Positions 51,820 through 60,874 of a DNA stretch of 64,000 nt are shown one piece after another. This DNA comes from an uncultured Lachnospiraceae bacterium (GTDB taxonomy: Bacteria; Bacillota; Clostridia; Lachnospirales; Lachnospiraceae). A model generated the notes under the pieces. That model was not told the DNA's origin and did not search any database. It saw only the letters and a program-made list of their open reading frames with translations. Every line of letters begins with the position of its first letter. The stretch's first letter is position 1. A program made the position numbers and the translations under genes. The DNA is taken from contig ONNQ01000009.1 in the NCBI GenBank assembly GCA_900319245.1, forward strand, positions 1 to 64,000, in the 5' to 3' direction.

Positions 51820-52984
51820 GGTCGCCTCCTTTCTCACTGGCCTTTCTTAGCAAAAGCATGAAGTCCCGGATTCCTTCGAACGGGCCGCCCTTATACTCGA
51901 TGGAATACCCTGCCAAAAGATTGCCGGATTTAAAGATCGCATTGGTGACCATGCTCTTCTGCGCAAGGGCCGCCAGGATAAACCTGCCGAGGAAGGTATC
52001 GTCCTTGTCCGTCCCGGCTGCATTGTAGTACTCCTCCTGATACCGGCTCTCGTCAAAGGCAGGGATTTCCTGTCCCGACAGTGCTTCTCCAAATGCTTTC
52101 CAGTCTGTGGATGCATCCAGCTGCCGCTTCTCCAGAATCCGCCAGATCTCAATCTCATAGGGATCCGCCGCCTCCATATCATAGTGGTCCTTCTCAAAGT
52201 GCTCGCTCTGCCCCCTCAGAAACTTCATCGCATAGATCATCTGGGTGAATGCCCTGTAATAATCATTGGGGTTTTCCTTGAGGATCACCTCGTAATTGCC
52301 CCATGCGGGCAGATATTTGTAGCGCATGAAGCTGTAGTCCGGCAGGTGTCCCGCTCTCCCATGCCCCAGACACATGACGGATCGCTCACTGGGCTGGAAG
52401 GGCGTGCCGATATAGCTTCCCGTCTCGAGATTGTCCTTGCCGCCCGGATTATGGCGGAAGTTGACCGGCCTCTCCTTGAACACGCCGTCATCCCCCGGCA
52501 GCAGTTCGTAGAACCAGTAGTCGGTGTTGTTGATGACCAGCGATGGCGTGCCGGCAAAATACCGATGGGCCCAGGTATCCGCGAGGATATGCATAGCAAG
52601 CCCTACAGCCTGCAGGCTCTTGTCCTTTGCAAGATGCACTGTTTTGACAAGGAGGTCTCCATTGGGACCGCAGAGCAGGCGGTACTTGGCTTTATAGATT
52701 GCGGAGCCCTTGACGTCCGCATACAAGTCGCGGGGAAGGAAGTGGAACGAAGCCCAGGTCCTTGTGATATCCTGCAGGCCCAGAAGGTCCGTCTTGGCGT
52801 CCATCATCTCCAGCTGCAGCTGGGTTGTTGCCGCATGCCCCGGACCGCCGATCGAACTTAACAGGGTCCTGGTGCAGCAATCCACGAACTGGGCGCTGTA
52901 ACAGACCGTGAGACTCTCTTCATGAGAGTAGCCCGCAAGAATGGCGGCGCAATAGGTCGCATAGTAATGAAAATCAATCTGCAT
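51812..52984 (-). CDS. DUF6765-family protein
   Basis: A 390-residue soluble protein beginning MQIDFHYYATYCAAILAGY, the signature opening of DUF6765. Histidine/aspartate-rich spots (GLAMHILADTWAHRYFAGTP) recall phospholipase-C/nuclease-like zinc helical folds, so a metal-dependent hydrolase is possible but unproven. The start at 52984 follows GAGGCGGAAG. It sits in an operon between a four-helix membrane protein and the DUF308 gene. Confidence 0.87.
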   Translation of the reverse strand: MQIDFHYYATYCAAILAGYSHEESLTVCYSAQFVDCCTRTLLSSIGGPGHAATTQLQLEMMDAKTDLLGLQDITRTWASFHFLPRDLYADVKGSAIYKAKYRLLCGPNGDLLVKTVHLAKDKSLQAVGLAMHILADTWAHRYFAGTPSLVINNTDYWFYELLPGDDGVFKERPVNFRHNPGGKDNLETGSYIGTPFQPSERSVMCLGHGRAGHLPDYSFMRYKYLPAWGNYEVILKENPNDYYRAFTQMIYAMKFLRGQSEHFEKDHYDMEAADPYEIEIWRILEKRQLDASTDWKAFGEALSGQEIPAFDESRYQEEYYNAAGTDKDDTFLGRFILAALAQKSMVTNAIFKSGNLLAGYSIEYKGGPFEGIRDFMLLLRKASEKGGDHE

Positions 52985-52994
52985 CTTCCGCCTC

Positions 52995-53531
52995 TTACTT
53001 CCCAACTTCCGCAGGGGCCTTTCCTCTTTGTGAAATCTCGTTCGTTAGTTTTCCCACCATAATTGCGGCAAAGACCATCTCCCCAACTGTTACAAAGGAT
53101 GTGATATCGACCAACAGGGTGAGCAGATTGTCTATGCTATCAAATCCTCCCCGTATGATCTCCACTACCCCCGATACAAATTCCAGCCCGTCCACGAGAT
53201 AAATATACATGGCTGCAATGATAAATCCCGGGCTGAGCTTCTTCTTGCCCATCCCGATCTTCCGTGCGCTGTTTCCGACAAGCCATCGAAAGATCAGATC
53301 GACTATGTAGATGATCGCAACGACTGCGACGACAATCGCAATGGTCGTTCCTCTGCCCAGTTCGGACGGGCTCTCTGCAATTATATTGGCAATGCTGTTC
53401 TCCGAGTCATCGAGGATGAGCAGCACTGCGGATTTGGCCATACTCCACAGACCGAACAGAATTGTGCCGGTCCCGTATACGATGAGCGTGTGCTGGTGTT
53501 TTCTAAGTTCTGTCTGCATTCTATTCTCCAT
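52995..53531 (-). CDS. Four-helix membrane protein upstream of the DUF6765 gene
   Basis: A 178-residue protein with hydrophobic segments at about 17-37, 64-84, 104-124 and 146-163. Not recognised. The C-terminal tail is short and charged. It is the first gene of the DUF6765-DUF308 operon, ten bases from the next start, so an accessory membrane role is likely. Confidence 0.75.
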   Translation of the reverse strand: MENRMQTELRKHQHTLIVYGTGTILFGLWSMAKSAVLLILDDSENSIANIIAESPSELGRGTTIAIVVAVVAIIYIVDLIFRWLVGNSARKIGMGKKKLSPGFIIAAMYIYLVDGLEFVSGVVEIIRGGFDSIDNLLTLLVDITSFVTVGEMVFAAIMVGKLTNEISQRGKAPAEVGK

Positions 53532-53865
53532 TCCGCACCGCTTCGCGCGGCGGATCGCCGGGCTTTGCGTTCACGATTTCCTCTGCACTGCAAGTCGTCA
53601 ATTTGTTTTTAATCTGATAATACATATGCGCATTCCCTTCGCCTGCCTGGGACCGGTGAGACAGGCGTCTCCCTTTCCTCTTTCCGATCCGGTGAAGCAG
53701 TTATGAATTCAAAGAATATTGTATCATGTAGGGGCGTTTTCTCCATCCCAATCTCCCCGTTTTTGTTGCGTCTTGATTTCTGATAAGCAATATTTTGCAA
53801 AAAGATTTATAGATTTCGTGATAGTATAGAACTATCAATAATATATACTTGAAAGGAGACATCTT
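53532..53865. other. Divergent intergenic region before the SDR gene
   Basis: No gene. The inverted repeat GATAGT-ATAGA-ACTATC (53820-53836) overlaps the expected -10 of the SDR promoter; AAAGGAG lies before its ATG. The promoter of the minus-strand DUF6765 operon must also be here. Confidence 0.5.
53820..53836. promoter_or_regulatory. Inverted repeat at the SDR promoter
   Basis: GATAGT-ATAGA-ACTATC, 6-bp perfect arms, about 30 bases before the SDR start; a plausible operator. Confidence 0.45.
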
Positions 53866-54654
53866 ATGGATCTGCATCTGAAAGACAAAGTTGTATTAGT
53901 CACCGGCGGCACTGGCGGAATCGGCACAGCAATCGTAAAGGGCTTCCTCAAAGAAGGCGCAAAGGTTGCTTTCTCTTCCACAAGACAGACCAAGATCGAC
54001 GCCCTTCTTCCCACTCTGGAAGCAGCGGAAGGCCAGGTCGCGGGATTTGTCGCTGATATGACCAAAGAAGAGGATATCAAGAACCTGGTTGAAAACGTCA
54101 AGAATCACTTCGGCACCATCGACATCGTAGTTCCCAACGCGGGCTATGAAGGAAAGGCTCATCCCGTACAGGATATGACGCTGGATCTCTTTGAAGAGAC
54201 CTACATGCTCAACGTATTCGCTGTCATGCTCATGATGAAGTACACGGCCCCCATTCTCATTGAGAAGAAGTCCGGCGCCGTCGTCGTGATCGCATCTGCG
54301 GCCGCCTATGAGCCCACAGCAGGCAACAGCGCCTATGTATCTTCCAAGTATGCCGTAGCAGGCCTTACAAAGTGCATCGCTATGGAGCTCGGCCCGGTCG
54401 GCATCCAGGTCAACTATGTCTGTCCCGGCCCCGTAGACACGCCTATGATGCTCCGCATCGAGAAGGATTTCTTTGGCGACACCATGACCCACGAAGAAGC
54501 TATGGCTATGCTGGCAGGCACATACGCAATGGACAAGAGATACGCTAAGCCCGAGGAGATCGCCAATGCGGTCCTCTATCTCTCCTCCGACGTCTCTGCG
54601 CACACCGCAGGAATGGGCATGCACATCGATTCCAAGGTCTCCCCGACCAGCTGA
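53866..54654 (+). CDS. Short-chain dehydrogenase/reductase
   Basis: A 262-residue classical SDR: cofactor motif TGGTGGIG (residues 13-20), NAG (91-93), catalytic Ser144, Tyr157 and Lys161 (YVSSK), and the PG motif in NYVCPGPVDTPMM. It oxidises or reduces an alcohol/ketone with NAD(P). The substrate is unknown; similarity to 3-oxoacyl-ACP or polyol dehydrogenases is general. It is monocistronic with a strong terminator. Confidence 0.93.
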   Translation: MDLHLKDKVVLVTGGTGGIGTAIVKGFLKEGAKVAFSSTRQTKIDALLPTLEAAEGQVAGFVADMTKEEDIKNLVENVKNHFGTIDIVVPNAGYEGKAHPVQDMTLDLFEETYMLNVFAVMLMMKYTAPILIEKKSGAVVVIASAAAYEPTAGNSAYVSSKYAVAGLTKCIAMELGPVGIQVNYVCPGPVDTPMMLRIEKDFFGDTMTHEEAMAMLAGTYAMDKRYAKPEEIANAVLYLSSDVSAHTAGMGMHIDSKVSPTS

Positions 54655-54689
54655 TCTGTCTGCTGCCGCAGAAGTAACTCCAACAACAA

Positions 54690-54729
54690 ACGCCCGATGG
54701 TCTTTCTGGACCACCGGGCGTCTTTTTTC
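54690..54729. terminator. Bidirectional terminator
   Basis: CGCCCGATGGTC...GACCACCGGGCG stem with one G-T pair, then TCTTTTTTC; between the SDR and convergent CinA-like gene. Confidence 0.85.
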
Positions 54730-54771
54730 GTTCCGCTATCGTTCCGTTATGTGATTCGTATTGCGGTGCTC

Positions 54772-55311
54772 TCACGCAAGCTTCGCGATCAGAACTTTGA
54801 AGACCTCTTCTGCCACCGCCAGCTTGTACATGAGCCTTGAGGGCTGCGGCGCAAGTTCCAGGTGGAAGGATTCTATAACCGGCTTCGCTGACTGCGTTCC
54901 GTCTTTACAGGCGGCTCCAAGGTCCATCCCTATGGCAAAATACACCTGGCCCGGCACCGACGCCTCCGGATTAGCAGGGTCCACATTTCCCATGGTCCCC
55001 GTGACGCCGATTCCGATCTGCGCGCCGTAAGCCTTCATGCAGGCAGCCGCCATCGCTTCCGCTGTCTCTCTGGAGTAGACGGTATACTTTTCTATAGTCT
55101 CTGCCGGGACGCCCTGCAGTATTTTGGCCTCGTTGCTGTAGGTGATAAAGGCGCCCTTGAGGACTGCCGAAGAGCCCTCTGTGTCGGTGATCAGCGACGC
55201 GATCTGACCGGACGTGGCGCTCTCCATGGTTGTGATCGTGTATTGTTTCTCGATCAGGAGCCTTGTCAGTCGGTGATAGTGCTCCCGAATTTCCTGCTCG
55301 TTATAGACCAT
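54772..55311 (-). CDS. CinA/PncC-like nicotinamide-nucleotide amidase domain protein
   Basis: A 179-residue stand-alone CinA C-terminal domain: ITTMESATSGQIASLITDTE then GSSAVLKGAFITYSNEAK, VYSRETAEAMA and IGVTGTMG with NPEASVPGQVYFAI. PncC enzymes deamidate NMN to NaMN. The ATG at 55311 follows AGAGG by 11 bases; a TTG three codons earlier is possible. It lies 115 bases downstream of the PanE-like gene on the same strand. Confidence 0.88.
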   Translation of the reverse strand: MVYNEQEIREHYHRLTRLLIEKQYTITTMESATSGQIASLITDTEGSSAVLKGAFITYSNEAKILQGVPAETIEKYTVYSRETAEAMAAACMKAYGAQIGIGVTGTMGNVDPANPEASVPGQVYFAIGMDLGAACKDGTQSAKPVIESFHLELAPQPSRLMYKLAVAEEVFKVLIAKLA

Positions 55312-55425
55312 ATCGCCCAATGCCTCTCTGCAATCTGATTCGACGTTCGATTCGCCACCGCCGCACTTTTCGCTCGTGCGTCTTTGTTCCTTTTCGCTCG
55401 TGCTTCTTCGTTCCAGGCGGCGTGA

Positions 55426-56367
55426 TCAGTCGAACTTTCCGTCGTTCTTCTCCTCCAGCGCCTTGATGGCATGATACGCGAAGGTCGCATAGGGCACTTC
55501 GACGCCCACTTCGGCCGCCTTGCGCATGAGGACGCCCGCGAACATCTCGATCTCCGTGTGCCGCCCTGCGTCCAGATCCTGCAGCGTGGAAAAGCGCGCC
55601 GTCGGAAGGCAGCTGTCCCAGGAGAGCGACGGGCCCGGCACCTCTATGCCCATGGCGGCCCCAACTCTGGTCACTTCCTTGAGCAGCCTGTCGCGCAGAA
55701 ACTGCACATGCGCGGAGTCAAAATACGCCTTAAAAGGCACGCCCAGAACAGCCTGCGGAAGATTGTAGCAGATGTTGGACGCATATTTGGCCCACTGATC
55801 CTGCAGAATATTCTCCATAAAGTAGACACTGCAGGTCGTGCCGGCAAAAAGGTCCTCGATGGCCTCGATGCGCGCGCTTTTGACCGGAGACCCTTTCTCC
55901 CCGAGGTACACGCCCCACTTGATCGTCGGGTCAAAAGTCACGACGTCGCGACCTTCTTCGTTCTTTCTGCGCTCGGAACTGACCCGCATCAGGGAGTAGA
56001 CAATCTGCGCGGGATCAATGACCTCCGCGATCTTCTCCTCCGAATCAATACCGTTGAGAAGAGACAGAACCACCGTATCCGGACTGCAGATCGTGCGGAT
56101 GTCCTCCAACACGCTGTCCAAGGCCGTATACTTGACTGCGACCAGCAGAAGGTCTGCCCCCTTGGCCTCTTCCGGCGTACAAACCCTGGGCCGCAAGGTC
56201 ACAATCTCTTTCTTGTTGTTGACTGCGATGCCTTCCCGTTCCAGGCGCTCTTTACGCGCGCCGTCCGCGACGACACAGAAATCAACGCCGTCTTTTCCTG
56301 CCAGCGCGTATGCAATAAAAGAGCCCACTGCGCCTGCGCCGATGAGGGCTACTGATCGAATTTCCAT
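55426..56367 (-). CDS. 2-dehydropantoate 2-reductase family protein (PanE-like)
   Basis: A 313-residue two-domain reductase: Rossmann motif VALIGAGAVGSFIA at the N-terminus, the lysine-bearing VAVKYTALDSV, ALDSVL..SLLNGIDSEEKI and the C-terminal helical region QDQWAKYASNICYNLPQAVL. PanE makes pantoate for coenzyme A with NADPH; paralogues act on other 2-keto acids. AGGAGG lies five bases before the ATG at 56367. It follows RidA on the same strand with 17 bases between them. Confidence 0.88.
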   Translation of the reverse strand: MEIRSVALIGAGAVGSFIAYALAGKDGVDFCVVADGARKERLEREGIAVNNKKEIVTLRPRVCTPEEAKGADLLLVAVKYTALDSVLEDIRTICSPDTVVLSLLNGIDSEEKIAEVIDPAQIVYSLMRVSSERRKNEEGRDVVTFDPTIKWGVYLGEKGSPVKSARIEAIEDLFAGTTCSVYFMENILQDQWAKYASNICYNLPQAVLGVPFKAYFDSAHVQFLRDRLLKEVTRVGAAMGIEVPGPSLSWDSCLPTARFSTLQDLDAGRHTEIEMFAGVLMRKAAEVGVEVPYATFAYHAIKALEEKNDGKFD

Positions 56368-56384
56368 TTCAACCTCCTGCTTGT

Positions 56385-56753
56385 TCACGCCTCCGCAATG
56401 CACTCGATCTCACAGAGTGCGCCCTTGGGAAGGTCCTTGACTGCGACGCAGCTTCTGGCCGGTTTGGATGTAAAATACTTGGCGTACACTTCGTTAAAGG
56501 CAGCAAAATCCGCAATCTCCGCAAGGAAGCAAGTCGTCTTGACAACCTTATCCGCGGAAGAGCCTGCCGCCTCGAGAATCGCGAGGACGTTCTTGCAGCT
56601 CTGCTCGGTCTGTGCCGCAATCCCTTCCGGCATCTGGCCCGTCGCAGGGATGATCGGAATCTGGCCGGATGTGTAGACCATTCCGTTTACGATAAATCCC
56701 TGAGAATAAGGGCCGATAGCTCCGGGTGCGTTGTTTGTGCTGATCACTTTCAT
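56385..56753 (-). CDS. ridA: RidA-family imine deaminase
   Basis: A 122-residue protein: NAPGAIGPYSQGFIVNGMVY at the N-terminus, TSGQIP, the helix AEQSCKNVLAILEAAG-like region and the C-terminal RSCVAVKDLPKGALCEIECI with the arginine and glutamate used to hydrolyse 2-aminoacrylate-type imines. It acts as a homotrimer in the cytoplasm. AAAGGAGG precedes the ATG. Confidence 0.95.
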   Translation of the reverse strand: MKVISTNNAPGAIGPYSQGFIVNGMVYTSGQIPIIPATGQMPEGIAAQTEQSCKNVLAILEAAGSSADKVVKTTCFLAEIADFAAFNEVYAKYFTSKPARSCVAVKDLPKGALCEIECIAEA

Positions 56754-56863
56754 TGATATATTTCCTCCTTTTCGGTTGTTAACTTCTTTTGTGCCGGCTT
56801 CCGCCTTCTGTTTTGACCGGTTGCTGCCTTCTTACTGTCCGGCTGCCTTTTGATGATCGGCTG

Positions 56864-57532
56864 CTAACCTCTGTCATGCAGCCATGCGATCAGGTCGTTC
56901 AATGAAGGCAGGATCACCGCCGCTTTCTGCTGCATCTCCTCATTGGGTGCGAGCCGGTCGGGCACCATGACAGGCTGCATGCCTGCGTCGAAAGCCGCCC
57001 TGATGCCGTTGTGGGAGTCCTCGATGACGTATGTCTCTTTGAATCCTTCCGACGAAATGCCCATCTGCGCCGCGCATGTCAGGAAGATCTCCGGATCCGG
57101 CTTTCCATGCTCTACCATGTCCCCGCTCACGATCACGTCAAAATATCGCAGCACGTCGTGCCTCTGCAGTACCTTGTCGATCATCCGTCTCGGTGAAGAG
57201 GAAGCCAGTCCCACGGGAATCTCCTGCCCTTTGAGATATTGCAGGATCTCCTTTGCTCCCGGTTTCAGCTGCATCTGCCCGGTCTCGACCACATTGGCAA
57301 AGTAGTCCCTGCAGGCCTTGTAGGTCCTGTCCATATCAAACTGCGGCAGATACCCGAAAGTCTCCGTCATGATCCTGCGCTCCTGGTCGTCCGTGACGCC
57401 TGTGGCGAGATCCACTGCCCTTCTCATATCGTCCTCGGGAAGGCCATAGAGCTCCGCCGCGTGCAGATAGCCCGCCAGATACACGGCTTCCGAATCTGAA
57501 ATTACGCCGTCCATATCAAAAATAACATTCAT
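56864..57532 (-). CDS. HAD-superfamily phosphatase (beta-phosphoglucomutase-like)
   Basis: A 222-residue HAD subfamily IA enzyme: motif I VIFDMDGVISDSE, motif II VGLASSSPR, motif III lysine region VEHGKPDPEIF and motif IV VIEDSHNGIRAA. The helical cap between motif I and II fits sugar-phosphate phosphatases. ATG at 57532 follows GGAAAGGAG. A hairpin element of the GGATATGGG type precedes it. Confidence 0.92.
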   Translation of the reverse strand: MNVIFDMDGVISDSEAVYLAGYLHAAELYGLPEDDMRRAVDLATGVTDDQERRIMTETFGYLPQFDMDRTYKACRDYFANVVETGQMQLKPGAKEILQYLKGQEIPVGLASSSPRRMIDKVLQRHDVLRYFDVIVSGDMVEHGKPDPEIFLTCAAQMGISSEGFKETYVIEDSHNGIRAAFDAGMQPVMVPDRLAPNEEMQQKAAVILPSLNDLIAWLHDRG

Positions 57533-57600
57533 AAACGCTCTCCTTTCCACACATTATACACGGCAAGGGGGCACCGAACCAGTAAGATTTAGAACAGTTC

Positions 57601-57664
57601 GGATATGGGTCCTTCAGGGGCTCCGCGCTCAAGAGCTGAAAGTCGCCCTTCAGGACCCCTATCC
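57601..57664 (-). repeat. GGATATGGG hairpin element, copy 2
   Basis: GGATATGGGTCCTTCAGGGG and CGCCCTTCAGGACCCCTATC-type arms fold as a long stem. Shorter apex (CGCTCAAGAGCTG) than copy 1 at 44420. Situated 3' of the sorbitol operon on the minus strand. Confidence 0.65.
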
Positions 57665-57798
57665 TTACTGATCACTCCAGCCGGAAACCGCGCGCAAGCA
57701 TAAAAAAGGCAGCAGCCTGTTTGAAAGGGGAAAGGCTGCTGCCGGAAAGGATGATTGTGACTTCCTGATAGGAACTTATGGATTTGTGTGCGATCGGA

Positions 57799-58824
57799 TT
57801 ATGCTGCTGCGTAGAGTCCGATGCTTGCTACGAAAGCGATGAGTACGCGAACCCAGCTTGTGATGAAGCGGGAGTACATGACGGATACAACACCGACCTC
57901 AACGGTCTCTGTCTCAGCTTCTGCAAGGCCAAGGCCTACAGGGATGAAGTCGCAGGCTGCGTGGCAGTTCAGTGCGAACAGACCGACCAGTGCAAGTGTA
58001 GGAGAAATTCTGCCGGCTGCGATCTCAGCGCCCATGATACCGCCGAGGATCTGGGAGATAACAGCGCCGGGTCCAAGGATTGCGGACAGACCGGGGATCG
58101 AGCAGACGATACCGAGGATCAGAAGTCCTACGAAGTTGCCCAGCAGGGGCTGAAGCAGTGTGGAGAAGAAGTTACCAAAGCCTGTGCCGTTGATGATACC
58201 GATCAGCAGGGATACGAAGCCCATGAAAGGAAGCAGTGTGGTGATGCAGGTCTGAACGGCGTCACGAGCTGCCTGGTTGAATGTTGCGACAACCTTACCT
58301 GCGCCAAGACCGATCTTAGCCAGTGCGTTGCCTTTTCCGTTCTCAGCCATCTGCTCGGAGAGCTTCTTGCTGGTGTCGATGCCGCCCTTCTTCTCGGGAG
58401 CGGGAGCTGCCTCTTCTACAGGAGCTGCCTCTACGGGAGCTGCGGAGCCGTCTGCCAGTGCGATGTTGGCATTGGTAACGCCGGATACATAGATATCTTC
58501 TTTGATGTACTGTGCCAGCGGGCCTGCCTTACCAACGGGGTTGATGTTGATGGTAGGGATTCTCTTCTTGGGATAGAGGCCGCAGCGAAGTGTGCCGCCG
58601 CAGTCGATGATCACGAGTGCAAGCTGATCTTCAGGGCAGCTTGTCTTGAAGCCGTTTACGGGCTCAAGGCCGGACAGCTCAACGATCTTGTCGAGGATCT
58701 CGGGAGCGACGCCGCCGCCTGTGATGTACATAACTTTGTTCTTCTGCTCTGTGCCCTGGATGGTAAGGGGGCCGCCAAATCCGCCTGAACCTTTTTCTAC
58801 ACGAATTGCTCTATATTCTGCCAT
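57799..58824 (-). CDS. srlE: PTS glucitol/sorbitol IIBC component
   Basis: A 341-residue protein: N-terminal IIB domain with the phospho-accepting cysteine region VIIDCGGTLRCGLYPKK (Cys75/Cys81) and a C-terminal IIC2-like membrane part (about residue 190 on, at least five helices; FMGFVSLLIGIINGTGFGNF). An Ala/Pro/Glu-rich linker (VEAAPVEEAAPAPEKKG) joins them. With SrlA it imports and phosphorylates sorbitol. No IIA gene follows. Confidence 0.95.
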   Translation of the reverse strand: MAEYRAIRVEKGSGGFGGPLTIQGTEQKNKVMYITGGGVAPEILDKIVELSGLEPVNGFKTSCPEDQLALVIIDCGGTLRCGLYPKKRIPTININPVGKAGPLAQYIKEDIYVSGVTNANIALADGSAAPVEAAPVEEAAPAPEKKGGIDTSKKLSEQMAENGKGNALAKIGLGAGKVVATFNQAARDAVQTCITTLLPFMGFVSLLIGIINGTGFGNFFSTLLQPLLGNFVGLLILGIVCSIPGLSAILGPGAVISQILGGIMGAEIAAGRISPTLALVGLFALNCHAACDFIPVGLGLAEAETETVEVGVVSVMYSRFITSWVRVLIAFVASIGLYAAA

Positions 58825-58848
58825 TTTATTTTCCTCTCTTTCTATCTC

Positions 58849-58926
58849 TCGATGCTCGCCCCAGTTCGGTGAGCCGATAACTGCTATGGTATGGTATCGA
58901 TGCTCGCCCCTGTTCGGTGAGCCGGT
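58849..58926. repeat. 48-bp direct repeat between IIBC and IIC genes
   Basis: TCGATGCTCGCCCC(A/T)GTTC then GGTGAGCCG occurs at 58849 and 58897. Each can form a small GCTC...GAGC stem; it may set relative levels of the two PTS genes. Confidence 0.7.
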
Positions 58927-58982
58927 AAATACAAATGTTATGGATCTTAGTGCGTCAGTCTGTGATGGCTTCTATAGCCTGA

Positions 58983-59531
58983 TCAGTGTGTCTTGAGCTC
59001 TTTGCTAAGCTCGATGCCCTGCTGTTTCTGTACGAATGCGGTTGTGAAGTCGGTTGCCCATCCGGAGATGAAGTTTGCTACGAAACCGACCAGCATGTAG
59101 CGAAGTGCAAGGGGTGTGGAGTCAAGTCCGAGTGCTGTAACACCCTGTGCGATTCCGAGGTAGATCAGGATCTCGGAAGGGTTGATGTGAGGGAAAATAC
59201 CGCTGTTGGTGTGGCAGTGGTAACTTGCTGCTGCGTAGTAGCTGGGCTTGTAGAACTCAGGCATGAACTTGCCCATGGAGAGTGCCATCGGGTTACCGAG
59301 CATGAATGCGCTGATCCAGGGAAGAACTGCGTAGCGGAGGATCGGATTGCTTGTGCAGACCTTAGCGACAACTTCGATTCTCTCGTCACCGATCAGAGCG
59401 ATGACTGCGTTCATCATGATGAGGAGCATCAGGATGGTGGGGATGATACCGGTTACCCAACCCATGAACTGCTCACCGCCGAGCTGGAAAACACCCATGA
59501 ATGCCGAAGCGAATTTAACCAAAAAATCCAT
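58983..59531 (-). CDS. srlA: PTS glucitol/sorbitol IIC component
   Basis: A 182-residue membrane protein with about five helices. GIIPTILMLLIMMNAVIALI, then the PSYYAAASYHCHTNSGIFPH signature and INPSEILIYLGIAQG, mark the GutA/SrlA family. It forms the sorbitol channel with the IIBC protein. Confidence 0.95.
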   Translation of the reverse strand: MDFLVKFASAFMGVFQLGGEQFMGWVTGIIPTILMLLIMMNAVIALIGDERIEVVAKVCTSNPILRYAVLPWISAFMLGNPMALSMGKFMPEFYKPSYYAAASYHCHTNSGIFPHINPSEILIYLGIAQGVTALGLDSTPLALRYMLVGFVANFISGWATDFTTAFVQKQQGIELSKELKTH

Positions 59532-59532
59532 A

Positions 59533-59979
59533 TTATACCGCCTTTCTTAAAATCCTTGTTTGTGAAATTCTTTTTTCAAGCGGAGTCGGAGCTGCTGTTT
59601 CGGGGACCAGTTCGCCGGCCTGGTATTTTCTGTAGGTGAGCGCCGCATCGGCGATCGCCTTGCGCAGGTTTCGGTGATTTTGGGGACCGTCCTCTTCGGT
59701 GAGATCTCCGATAAAGCGTCCTTCAAAACCGTTCAGGTCCTTAAACCTTGTAAATGCGGTGACGCCTTCGAGCTTTTTGCCCTCCTGGATGATCCCGTCC
59801 TCGTCGATCCGAAACATCACGATGGCGCCTGCGTGAAATCCGCCTGATTTTCTTCCAAAAGCAACTTTGCCCTTCCGGCGAAGCTTTATGAATTCATTGT
59901 TGAGATGCTTCATCTGCATAAAACTGAAGAATCCCTGCAGCGCGAATGCGATTCCCGCGACGATGATCACTGCCAGCAT
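59533..59979 (-). CDS. gutM: Glucitol operon activator GutM
   Basis: A 148-residue GutM/SrlM protein: hydrophobic N-terminal helix (about 2-20), then QMKHLNNEFIKLRRKGKVAF, GRKSGGFHAGAIVMFRIDED and the C-terminal basic tail (RISQTRILRKAV). In E. coli it activates the srl operon. It lies between SrlD and SrlA, next to SrlA by one base. Confidence 0.94.
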   Translation of the reverse strand: MLAVIIVAGIAFALQGFFSFMQMKHLNNEFIKLRRKGKVAFGRKSGGFHAGAIVMFRIDEDGIIQEGKKLEGVTAFTRFKDLNGFEGRFIGDLTEEDGPQNHRNLRKAIADAALTYRKYQAGELVPETAAPTPLEKRISQTRILRKAV

Positions 59980-60073
59980 GTTCCGACCTCCGTTTCTGTG
60001 TTTTGGCTGCTGTTTATTTCAGTGCTTTTATTGTTTCAGTGCTGTGATCAGCTCTGTTTTTTCTCTGGTCCGA

Positions 60074-60874
60074 TCAGCCTCTGGACTTACCGCCGGAGAT
60101 GTTGATCGTGGTTCCTGAGATGTAGCTGGATCTGTCGGATACCAGGTACGCGACCAGTTCGCCGACTTCGTCGAGCTTTCCGTCACGGCCCATGGGGATG
60201 ACCTTGGTGTAATCAGTGGAGAGCTCTTCGGGCTTTACGCCGCGGGTGTAAGCAAGTGCCTCGTTGTAAGCGGGTGTGCGAAGGCCGGTAGCTTCCATGA
60301 TGCCGGGAGCGACTGCGACGACGCGGATGTTGTACTTGCCAAGTTCCTTCGCCCAGCTGCGGGTGAAGCTGTCGCAAGCGCCCTTGGTTGCGGAGTAAGC
60401 TGACTGACCCTGGGAGCCTTCCTTACCGGACTCGGAGGACATGTTGATGATGACGCCGCCGCCCTGCTTGAGCATCTGCTTTGCAGCTGCCTGTGCGCAG
60501 TACATAAGACCCTTGACGTTGATGTTGAACATGATGTTGAAGGATTTCTCGTTCAGCTCGTATTCCGGTCTCTCGCCCTTGACGTCGACCAGGAGTCTGG
60601 GGAGGTTTACACCTGCGTTGTTGACGATCGCGTCGAGCTTTCCGTATTTTGCCACGACTGCGTCGACCATCGCCTGTACGCTTTCCTGACTTGTGACGTC
60701 ACACTTTACGCAGTAGATGCCTTCCTTCTCATCGCCTGTCTCAACGCTGACATCTGCGATGACCGGAACCGCTCCGGCGTTCTTCAGTGTGGTGACTACG
60801 TGGAATCCGATTCCGGAAGCACCGCCTGTGACGATCACGACTCTGCCGTCAATTCCTAACCAATTCTGACTCAT
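60074..60874 (-). CDS. srlD: Sorbitol-6-phosphate 2-dehydrogenase
   Basis: A 266-residue SDR: TGGASGIG (residues 16-23), NNAG (85-88), catalytic Ser146/147, Tyr160 and Lys164 (YSATK). It oxidises sorbitol-6-phosphate to fructose-6-phosphate with NAD. The assignment comes from the SDR fold plus the adjacent GutM and PTS genes. The ATG at 60874 follows AAAGGAGG by six bases; earlier in-frame starts lack a site. Confidence 0.9.
   Translation of the reverse strand: MSQNWLGIDGRVVIVTGGASGIGFHVVTTLKNAGAVPVIADVSVETGDEKEGIYCVKCDVTSQESVQAMVDAVVAKYGKLDAIVNNAGVNLPRLLVDVKGERPEYELNEKSFNIMFNINVKGLMYCAQAAAKQMLKQGGGVIINMSSESGKEGSQGQSAYSATKGACDSFTRSWAKELGKYNIRVVAVAPGIMEATGLRTPAYNEALAYTRGVKPEELSTDYTKVIPMGRDGKLDEVGELVAYLVSDRSSYISGTTINISGGKSRG

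Noticed and set aside
57778..58788. 336-codon plus-strand frame rich in Cys/Asp
   Set aside because: Antisense to srlE; periodic codon bias of the true gene produces it.
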